Assembly (NCBI RefSeq): GCF_036289385.1
Contig: NZ_JAYFFH010000007.1
Coordinates: 58,099-122,098 of the forward strand
Direction of reading: 5' to 3'
From: Anaerofustis butyriciformans
GTDB lineage: Bacteria; Bacillota; Clostridia; Eubacteriales; Anaerofustaceae
DNA length: 64,000 nt
The notes beneath the pieces are model-generated. The model made no database searches and was not told the DNA's origin. It saw only the letters and a list, made by a program, of their open reading frames with translations. Shown here piece after piece: positions 58,879-64,000 of the stretch (position 1 is the first letter of the stretch; each line of letters begins with the position of its first letter). The position numbers and the translations under genes were made by a program.

Positions 58879-60084
58879 TTATTTATTTGCAAGATTTTTA
58901 TATTCTTCATAAAAATTTGTTTCTTCTGTTTCATATGCTTTTAATATTATTTCTTTAACTATTTCCTTTTTAAAATATCTAAATGGTAAATTTAAAAATA
59001 TATTTTTATCTAATTCTTTTTTTACTTTAATATAGTCATATTTTTTTAAAAACTTTACAATCCCTGGTGCTAAATTTAAACATAGTTTTAGTGAAGTATC
59101 ATCATCATAAGTAATGATATTAATAACATTATCAATCTCTATGATATCTCTTATACCGCTTATATCCATATCTAATATATTTATTAGACATCTGATAGCT
59201 TTATCATCTTTATTTTTCTTAAATAAATGATATAACTCTAAATAAATTGTTCTTAATTTTGAAAAATCATTTTTTTCTTCACTTAATTTAGCTTTTTTTA
59301 TTAATAAGTATAAAATTATATCATCAAAAGTAGGTTGTAAATAATTTATTTCTCTTTTTATTTCTTCATATTCTTCATGAGTGAATAAATTATATTGATA
59401 TCTTCTAATGAACTTATCAACATATAAAAATTCATCATTTTCTTGTATAATTTTTTTTGATTTTGGTGTAAGAACATAGAAAGTTTTATTTATATATTTA
59501 TCTAAATTATTTATTAATAAACATTTTTCAATTAATTTATTTTTATTTCCCGTTGTTGATATATTATTGTCTTTTAAAATACTTTTTAATTGGTTTATTG
59601 TTAGTGATTGAATTGCTTCTTGTGGTGTTGCAATAGTTAAGTAATTATCTTTTATTAATTTTTTATGAAACTTTTTAGGATCAGTTAATCCCCATTCATA
59701 AATCATATAGAAGGGGTATAAGTTCTTATTTCCATTATTATTATCTTTTTTATTTTCATATAAAGGTTTTGGGGTTTTACCTAACCAATTTAAAAATAAA
59801 GGATATATTTTTGGATGTAAGGGTGGAATTTCTTCTTCACCGTAAATATATGATATATCATCTTCATTTTTATAATATGTATTTGTTTGATTATTTGTTG
59901 GAGATTGATATTTTAAATTTTGATTTGATATGGTATTTATATTTTCATCAAATTTATCTTTTTTTATTTTCTTAATTATTTTTTTATTTTGTTTTTGAAT
60001 CTTTTTGTATTCTTTTTTTGATTGTTTTATTTCTTCTTTAATTTCTTTTTCTTTTTGTTTTTTTAATTTGAAATTATCAAACAT
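58879..60084 (-). CDS. SAP-domain protein of the mobile element, unknown function
   Basis: 401 aa, AGAGGAAT before the ATG. Residues 1-45 are a Lys/Glu-rich helix starting MFDNFKLKKQKEKEIKEEIK, shared with the protein at 60877-62292. Residues about 50-80 are an Asn/Ser/Tyr-rich linker. A SAP motif (LTINQLKSILKDNNISTTGNKNKLIEKCL, about 161-190) suggests DNA binding. The rest is helical, with several TPR-like pairs (about 255-330, LRTIYLELYHLFKKNKDDKAIRCL). SAP-domain proteins of this type are seen in the lysogeny region of Firmicute phages. Function is unknown; superinfection control or a host-benefit role is possible by position. Confidence 0.8.
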   Translation of the reverse strand: MFDNFKLKKQKEKEIKEEIKQSKKEYKKIQKQNKKIIKKIKKDKFDENINTISNQNLKYQSPTNNQTNTYYKNEDDISYIYGEEEIPPLHPKIYPLFLNWLGKTPKPLYENKKDNNNGNKNLYPFYMIYEWGLTDPKKFHKKLIKDNYLTIATPQEAIQSLTINQLKSILKDNNISTTGNKNKLIEKCLLINNLDKYINKTFYVLTPKSKKIIQENDEFLYVDKFIRRYQYNLFTHEEYEEIKREINYLQPTFDDIILYLLIKKAKLSEEKNDFSKLRTIYLELYHLFKKNKDDKAIRCLINILDMDISGIRDIIEIDNVINIITYDDDTSLKLCLNLAPGIVKFLKKYDYIKVKKELDKNIFLNLPFRYFKKEIVKEIILKAYETEETNFYEEYKNLANK

Positions 60085-60134
60085 TATACTTGATTCCTCT
60101 ATAAATATTAGTTTTTTACTTTTAATAGATTGTT

Positions 60135-60227
60135 CTATTTAATACATTTCTCTATTTCATCATCTGGTATTTTTATATACATATTCTTAAAACCAACTTT
60201 TATCGTTGCGTTTGCTTTAACATTATT
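60135..60227 (-). other. In-frame coding-like extension after the stop of the membrane protein
   Basis: The frame of the gene at 60228-60773 continues past its TAA for 30 further sense codons with protein-like composition (VKANATIKVGFKN, MYIKIPDDEIEKCIK) to a TAG at 60135. There is no good ribosome site before the internal ATG. It may be a remnant of a longer protein, a tiny ORF, or chance. Confidence 0.3.
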
Positions 60228-60773
60228 TTATTCCACCATTTCTATTTTAAGTGTTCCAAGACCTTTATCAGCTGTTTCATTGTAATTGATATAAATGTAA
60301 TCGCCTTTTTCTACATTAATAGTCAATTCGTCTTTTTCTAATCCTCCAACACTTCCTACATATTCATCTTCTTTTAATTCGTTATTATTTTTATATTCAT
60401 TTTTTGATATATATATATCCCATACAATAGGAGTTCCTTCTTTTATCATTTCTCCTTTTTCAAAGCTTGAAACATTGTTAGGATAAAATCTGTATTTGCC
60501 GGCTTTTATAACATCGCCGTCAAATGAACTATCTTCTACTTTTATCATATAGTTACTGTCTAAAGCCCATTCCAATTCTGTTTTATACTTATTATCTTCT
60601 TTTGTAGAGGTTGTTGTGTCTTGTTTAGGTGTTGAATTTGTTGTATCTTGTGGTGTTGTTGTTCCTCCAACTATAGCACCAATAACAACAATAACTACAA
60701 GTGCAATAAACCACCATTTTTTATAAAAAGGTTTTTTAGGTATAATACCGTTTTTAAGTTGTTCTTGCTTCAT
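60228..60773 (-). CDS. Membrane-anchored extracellular protein of the mobile element
   Basis: 181 aa from the ATG at 60773. One membrane helix lies at about 21-38 (WWFIALVVIVVIGAIVGG), inside to outside. A Thr/Ser/Gln linker follows (39-62), then an extracellular beta-rich domain (about 66-181) with two similar halves ending AGKYRFYP and KGDYIYINYNETADKGLGTLKI. The assigned start has only a weak ribosome site. A strong AGGAGG with ATG at 60817 lies upstream in another frame and meets this frame at a run of nine A, so the real N-terminus may be longer. Function unknown; lysogen surface proteins often block superinfection. Confidence 0.7.
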   Translation of the reverse strand: MKQEQLKNGIIPKKPFYKKWWFIALVVIVVIGAIVGGTTTPQDTTNSTPKQDTTTSTKEDNKYKTELEWALDSNYMIKVEDSSFDGDVIKAGKYRFYPNNVSSFEKGEMIKEGTPIVWDIYISKNEYKNNNELKEDEYVGSVGGLEKDELTINVEKGDYIYINYNETADKGLGTLKIEMVE

Positions 60774-60781
60774 TTCTTCTT

Positions 60782-60817
60782 TTAATCTTTTTTTTTCTCT
60801 GCCTTTAAACTTTTCAT
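60782..60817 (-). other. Short ORF with strong ribosome site, running into an A9 tract (possible true start of the membrane protein)
   Basis: ATG at 60817 with AAAGGAGG eight bases upstream encodes 11 codons (MKSLKAEKKKD) and stops at TAA 60782. One extra A in the A9 run (60788-60796) would fuse it to the membrane-protein frame, giving KSLKAEKKKRLKEEMKQEQL. That sequence resembles the Lys/Glu module at the start of the two flanking genes. Confidence 0.5.
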
Positions 60818-60876
60818 AATCATTTCCTCCTTTTATAAATTTAAATTATAAACGTTGCTATATTTCATTCCCTCTT

Positions 60877-62292
60877 TTACTTAATACGAATTGATTGTCT
60901 GTACTGCTCCGCCTGTGCAATTTCCGTAAATTCAACGGTTTTATCATAATTTTCTTTTACTACTTTTTCTATTTCTTCAAGTTTTGTTTTATAAAATTCT
61001 TTTCTGTTGTTTAATTTGTTTATTCTGTCATTAAAGAAATGTTCATGTAGTTTGCTTTCAAGTTTTGGTGCATCTTCTGAGAATATTAGAGCATGAACAT
61101 CAAAGGAAAATGGAACGGATGCGTCCCCAAGTTCTTTTATTCTGTCCATTGGTTCGAGTCTTCTTGTCATTCCTATTTTATATACATCTTCTCCAAAAGC
61201 ACCTATATTTGAAATTATATAAACATATCCTGCTTTGGCGTTCTTTTCTCTATAATCTATTACTTTTTCTTCACTGTCAATATCTTTTAGCTGTTGTTCA
61301 AGTTCTTTTATTTTTTCTAAAAGTCCTGTTCTTTCATCTTCGTTTAGAGCTAAATCAAGTTGTTTTTGTGCTTCTTTTATTGCATTGTTAAAATGTTTTT
61401 TCTCTTTTAATATTTTCTCTCTTGCTTCTCTTATTTCTTTTTCAAGTTTTTGTTGTTCTCTTAAAGCTTCTCTTCTTTCTCTTTCTTCTTCTTTTTCTTG
61501 TTGTTTTTTTACTTGATATTCATAGGCAAGAGTTAATTCATCAAATTTTAATTTTAAATATGCAGGTGTAAGTTTGATTTGCACAGAAGCATTCATTTTA
61601 TTTAGCTGTTCATATGATTTCTCAATTCTTTGTTTGATTTTATCAATGTTATTAAACTTAGCTTTTTCAATCAAAGTGTCACATTCATTATTAAAGGTAC
61701 GAAGTATTTGTTTTATATTGCTGTTTGTCATTTTTCTGCCTTCAGCTTTGCTTCCGTTAACTGTCCAGCCGTCAAAATATTCAACTGCAGTTTTATTTCT
61801 TACCATTTCTTTTTGTTTGTTTCTTATTTTAGTAAGTTCTTCTTTGTATTCTATTGATAAAGCAAAGTCATATGTTGGTTCATATAAACCGAAATTTTGA
61901 AGTAAAATTGTGTCATCTAATGTGAAAACTTCTTTTTCTTTTATTTTAATTTCTTTGTTTAAAGATTTTAATTTATTTTGTTTTTCTGTTATTTCTTGTT
62001 TTATGTTAGAAAGATATTGATTTTGTTTTTCAATTTCGTTTCTTAAATATTCAAGGTTATTATGTTCTGGAAGAAGGGCATTTTTTAATTGTTTTATTTC
62101 GCATGCTTGACATACCCCATATTCATTTAAAACAACATTTCTGCTGCCACATAAATTGCATGTGCTGAATATAGATTTTTTTTCTTTTTTTGAATTTTGT
62201 TTTTTTATGTTTTTGTACTCAGCTTTTGCTTGTTTTATTTCTTCTTTTAATTGTTTTTCTCTTTGCTTTGTTAATTTGAAGTTATCGAACAT
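60877..62292 (-). CDS. DUF4041-type coiled-coil protein with zinc ribbon and GIY-YIG (T5orf172/Mug113) domain
   Basis: 471 aa. Residues 1-35 (MFDNFKLTKQREKQLKEEIK...) match the start of the SAP protein. A zinc ribbon follows: Cys45, Cys48, Cys61, Cys64 (CNLC...CQAC). Then comes a long coiled coil (about 75-125), a DUF4041-like domain (about 125-260), a second coiled coil (about 265-345), and a C-terminal GIY-YIG-family domain from about 352 (GYVYIISNIGAFGEDVYKIGMTRR, with later ASVPFSFDVHALI and ESKLHEHF). GIY-YIG folds are usually nucleases. Such proteins are frequent in Gram-positive phages and islands beside the repressor; the role is not known to me. Confidence 0.85.
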   Translation of the reverse strand: MFDNFKLTKQREKQLKEEIKQAKAEYKNIKKQNSKKEKKSIFSTCNLCGSRNVVLNEYGVCQACEIKQLKNALLPEHNNLEYLRNEIEKQNQYLSNIKQEITEKQNKLKSLNKEIKIKEKEVFTLDDTILLQNFGLYEPTYDFALSIEYKEELTKIRNKQKEMVRNKTAVEYFDGWTVNGSKAEGRKMTNSNIKQILRTFNNECDTLIEKAKFNNIDKIKQRIEKSYEQLNKMNASVQIKLTPAYLKLKFDELTLAYEYQVKKQQEKEEERERREALREQQKLEKEIREAREKILKEKKHFNNAIKEAQKQLDLALNEDERTGLLEKIKELEQQLKDIDSEEKVIDYREKNAKAGYVYIISNIGAFGEDVYKIGMTRRLEPMDRIKELGDASVPFSFDVHALIFSEDAPKLESKLHEHFFNDRINKLNNRKEFYKTKLEEIEKVVKENYDKTVEFTEIAQAEQYRQSIRIK

Positions 62293-62327
62293 GACATTGA
62301 ATCCTTTCTTGGTATTTGCCTATTTTT

Positions 62328-62936
62328 CTATAAATTCCCATGAAACTGTACAACACGACCTTTTATTTCAACCGGTAGTTTTTCTATTTCTTCATTAGTA
62401 TAAAAAATAGGTTCATAAGCAGGGTTAAATGGTATAAGAGTAATACCGCTTTCGCTTTTTTTGATTTTCTTTATAGTGTATTCATCGCCGTTTACACATA
62501 CAATGGCAATTTGTCCGCTTTCAACATCTGCCTGCTCTTTTACCACTACAATATCTCCCTCTTGTAATCTTGGCTGCATACTGTCTCCCTTTACTTCAAG
62601 AGCGAAGAAGTTACCTGTTTTGGCAAGATTTTCGTTTATTTGTATCTTTCCTATAACATCTTCCACCGCTTCAACGGGAACTCCTGCAATTACTTTGCCA
62701 AGAATTGGTATATAAGGGTGGGGGCTTTGTGTAATAGTTGTTCTTTCTTCACCTGTCATTAAATATTCTATGCTTACTCCAAAATAATCTGCTATTTTTT
62801 GCAATTTATCCTGTTTAGGGTTACTTTTACCTTTTTTCCACTCAGAAAACACAGATGGAGCAATTTTTGTATTCCTTGCAACTTCTGCATCTTTTACTCC
62901 TTTTTGATCTCTGAGCTGACAATAAATTTTATACAT
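62328..62936 (-). CDS. Phage CI/LexA-like repressor (XRE HTH plus S24 peptidase)
   Basis: 202 aa, TAGGAGA before the ATG. HTH at about 14-58 (VKDAEVARNTKIAPSVFSEWKKGKSNP). The S24 autoprotease has a cleavage site Ala84-Gly85 (KVIAGVPV), catalytic Ser119 (KGDSMQP) and Lys156 (DEYTIKKIKK). It should hold the element quiescent and be cleaved upon RecA activation. It is divergent from a Cro-like gene across four operators, the classic lysis-lysogeny switch. Confidence 0.95.
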   Translation of the reverse strand: MYKIYCQLRDQKGVKDAEVARNTKIAPSVFSEWKKGKSNPKQDKLQKIADYFGVSIEYLMTGEERTTITQSPHPYIPILGKVIAGVPVEAVEDVIGKIQINENLAKTGNFFALEVKGDSMQPRLQEGDIVVVKEQADVESGQIAIVCVNGDEYTIKKIKKSESGITLIPFNPAYEPIFYTNEEIEKLPVEIKGRVVQFHGNL

Positions 62937-62959
62937 TGTATTTCTCCTAAAATATAAAA

Positions 62960-63078
62960 TTAGAAAATTCTAATAAAATATATTGACAATTAGGAAAATC
63001 TAATATATAATCTTACTGTAAGTTAGAAAATCCTAATAATCACATTTAGTCTTTTATATATTATATAGAATTTTCTAA
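62960..63078. promoter_or_regulatory. Switch region with four repressor operators
   Basis: Four 13-14-bp sites of the form TTAG-[AG]-AAA-[AT]-[TC]-CTAA: TTAGAAAATTCTAA (62960-62973), TTAGGAAAATCTAA (62990-63003), TTAGAAAATCCTAA (63023-63036) and TAGAATTTTCTAA (63066-63078). Site 2 lies exactly in the spacer of the rightward promoter. The first site is next to the repressor start, which suggests autoregulation. Confidence 0.88.
62983..63011 (+). promoter_or_regulatory. Rightward promoter of the switch region
   Basis: TTGACA (62983-62988), 17-bp spacer holding operator 2, TATAAT (63006-63011); a consensus promoter for the Cro-like gene. Confidence 0.88.
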
Positions 63079-63128
63079 CTAATTGCAATATAAATTTGAT
63101 TAAAAATATAGAAAGGAGGTATTAATTG

Positions 63129-63326
63129 ATGGATATGTATGAAAAATTTGAAAAATTATTAGAAAAACAAAATATTTCGGCTTATAGAGTAGCAAAAGAA
63201 ACAGGACTGTATCCAACATTATTTTCAGAATGGAAACATGGGAAAAGTAAACCTAAAATTGACAAGATAAAAAAAGTCGCCGACTATTTCGGTGTGGATA
63301 TTAATTATTTTATTAAAGAAGATTAG
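63129..63326 (+). CDS. Cro-like XRE regulator
   Basis: 65 aa from the ATG at 63129, nine bases after AGGAGG. Entirely an XRE HTH (ISAYRVAKETGLYPTLFSEWKHGKSKPKIDKIKKVADYFGV). Its recognition segment, FSEWKxGKSxPKxDK, is the same as in the S24 repressor, so both proteins should read the same operators. First gene rightward from the switch; expected role is to turn off the repressor. Confidence 0.9.
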   Translation: MDMYEKFEKLLEKQNISAYRVAKETGLYPTLFSEWKHGKSKPKIDKIKKVADYFGVDINYFIKED

Positions 63327-63344
63327 GTGAGAGGATAAAAGAAA

Positions 63345-63464
63345 ATGATTAAACATTACATTACAAAATATAAAGAAAATGGGAAGATTTATGTAGAAGC
63401 ATGGTTGCAAATTGATATTTTAAGTAAAAGTATATGCTTTTCAAAAAGAATAGTAGAAATATAA
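63345..63464 (+). CDS. Small phage-type hypothetical protein
   Basis: 39 aa (MIKHYITKYKENGKIYVEAW ... SKRIVEI). GAGAGG lies 10 bases before the ATG, 18 bp downstream of the Cro-like gene, and a terminator-like hairpin follows directly. Composition is protein-like with two predicted strands and a helix. Similar short ORFs accompany Cro genes in Firmicute elements, but no function is known. Confidence 0.6.
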   Translation: MIKHYITKYKENGKIYVEAWLQIDILSKSICFSKRIVEI

Positions 63465-63498
63465 AATCTACCACAATTTCTGTAGTAGATTTTATAGA
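63463..63498. terminator. Terminator after the 39-aa ORF
   Basis: AAAATCTACCACA-ATTTC-TGTAGTAGATTTT (one mismatch), between this ORF and the convergent YjzC-like gene. Confidence 0.8.
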
Positions 63499-63516
63499 AG
63501 ATTATAGTGTAATAAA

Positions 63517-63681
63517 TTATTTTTTTTCCCATCTGTGACCAGACTCTTGAGTAGGAGGAAGTCTGTCACCACGATCAATGTGTACAGTTCTTGGGTTTGG
63601 AATTTTACCACCTCTTGGACCAACTTCTTGATAAGTTCCAGGAGATTGGTTATCTGTTCCTGGTTTGATCAACTTGCCCAT
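63517..63681 (-). CDS. YjzC family protein
   Basis: 54 aa. Starts MGKLIKPGTDNQSPGTYQEV and ends GDRLPPTQESGHRWEKK. The order K-P-G-x4-S-P-G-x-Y-x-E-x-G-P-R-G-G, then a hydrophobic/Lys step, R-G-D-R-[LF]-P-P-T and a final R-W matches the small YjzC proteins of Firmicutes. AAAGGTGGTG precedes the ATG. Function unknown. It is unusual inside a mobile element and lies on the opposite strand to the early genes. Confidence 0.85.
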   Translation of the reverse strand: MGKLIKPGTDNQSPGTYQEVGPRGGKIPNPRTVHIDRGDRLPPTQESGHRWEKK

Positions 63682-63717
63682 ATTTTTTCACCACCTTTCT
63701 GTTTTGTTTAGTAAACA

Positions 63718-63762
63718 TATACAATATATAATCGAAAATATGTTCACTTTATACAATATATA
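63718..63762. repeat. Direct repeat TATACAATATATA upstream of an XRE gene
   Basis: Two identical 13-bp copies at 63718-63730 and 63750-63762, about 32 bp apart, with a partial third near 63767. They sit between the divergent YjzC-like and XRE genes and may be operators of the latter. Confidence 0.5.
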
Positions 63763-63827
63763 GTATATATCAATATAAAAACTATGTCAACTTTATAATT
63801 AAAAAAAGATTAAAAAGGAGAAATGTA

Positions 63828-64000
63828 ATGTCCATAGGAAAGAAAATAAGAGATCTTCGAAAACAAGATGGTGTTTCAACTTTAACTTTGGCAAAGGAAA
63901 TAGGTGTAAGTCAAAGGGCTATAGAGTACTGGGAGAGGGAAAAGAGGGTGCCTAGAATAGAAAGCATTAAAGCTATTGCCGACTATTTCAATATAAGTTT
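63828..64000 (+). CDS. XRE-family regulator, N-terminal part (truncated by window edge)
   Basis: 57 residues visible. The ATG at 63828 has AAAGGAGA upstream. HTH of the lambda-repressor class: IGKKIRDLRKQDGVSTLTLAKEIGVSQRAIEYWEREKRVPRIESIKAIADYF. The GVSQRAIEYWE recognition helix differs from that of the switch repressors, so it reads another operator, perhaps the TATACAATATATA repeats upstream. May be a second phage regulator or antirepressor-linked gene. Confidence 0.85.
   Translation, partial: MSIGKKIRDLRKQDGVSTLTLAKEIGVSQRAIEYWEREKRVPRIESIKAIADYFNIS

Noticed and set aside
61065..62398. Rightward open frames opposite the GIY-YIG protein
   Set aside because: Leu/Phe-rich antisense shadows of a Lys/Glu-rich coiled-coil gene, without ribosome sites.

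Overview
The window reads as the chromosome of an AT-rich, Gram-positive, spore-forming anaerobe of the Clostridia. The grounds are very low GC, Firmicute-type promoters and AGGAGG ribosome sites, a cotJA-cotJB-cotJC spore-coat operon, spoIIM, DnaD/DnaC-type replication genes, noc, ylxM-ffh, a glmS ribozyme and a butyryl-CoA:acetate CoA-transferase, which points to butyrate fermentation. I cannot name the species from sequence alone.

Layout. 1-1488: the 5' part of a PAS/sigma-54-type activator, divergent from three small Cys-bearing genes. 1550-2344: a TPP riboswitch and a frameshifted thiT. 2463-6481: an XRE regulator, then a leftward block with a DUF6440 protein, the CoA-transferase, and the helicase-loader pair dnaC and dnaD. 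6576-12335: yhaM, a membrane protein, and mnmE-mnmG-noc. 12458-18732: a polysaccharide deacetylase, then a glucitol-type PTS operon (regulator, gutM, EIIC, EIIB, EIIA). Its last gene is a COG4091 dehydrogenase in place of the usual sorbitol-6-phosphate dehydrogenase. 19084-21386: a lipoprotein, six leftward tRNA genes behind a consensus promoter, and a second deacetylase. 21732-23060: a single-gene transcription unit for a RuBisCO-like protein. 23243-31356: ylxM-ffh-rpsP-khpA, DUF4186, glyoxalase, ZIP transporter, mazG, HU, a patatin-like protein lacking its nucleophile, tadA and queT. 31557-35802: glmS with its ribozyme, acpS, rpsT and an aminotransferase. 36141-40746: two COG0523-type metal GTPases (one with a long His/Cys repeat), mltG, trmR and HPr. 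40802-50608: a MetE-like protein, LysR, DedA, PutP, nrdR, NUDIX, spoIIM, dacF, a PHP phosphoesterase and mtaB. 50799-57215: a zinc alcohol dehydrogenase, a phage-like regulator, cotJ, an HD protein, ridA, corA, a YgjP peptidase and proC.

57291-64000: two tRNA-Ser genes, the second being the likely insertion point of a mobile element that runs off the window. A tyrosine integrase starts the element. Then come three leftward accessory genes (SAP-domain protein, membrane-anchored protein, DUF4041/GIY-YIG protein), an S24 repressor, a four-operator switch region and a Cro-like gene. The last genes are a 39-aa ORF, a YjzC-like protein and the start of another XRE regulator. The accessory genes lie between integrase and repressor, the usual place for genes expressed in the lysogen. 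Two of them share the same N-terminal module, and the third may have a broken version of it.

The parts I think most worth a second look are this accessory cassette, the orphan RuBisCO-like protein together with the atypical PTS operon 3 kb away, the patatin-like protein without its serine, the structured queT leader, and the homopolymer frameshifts in thiT and in the membrane-anchored gene.
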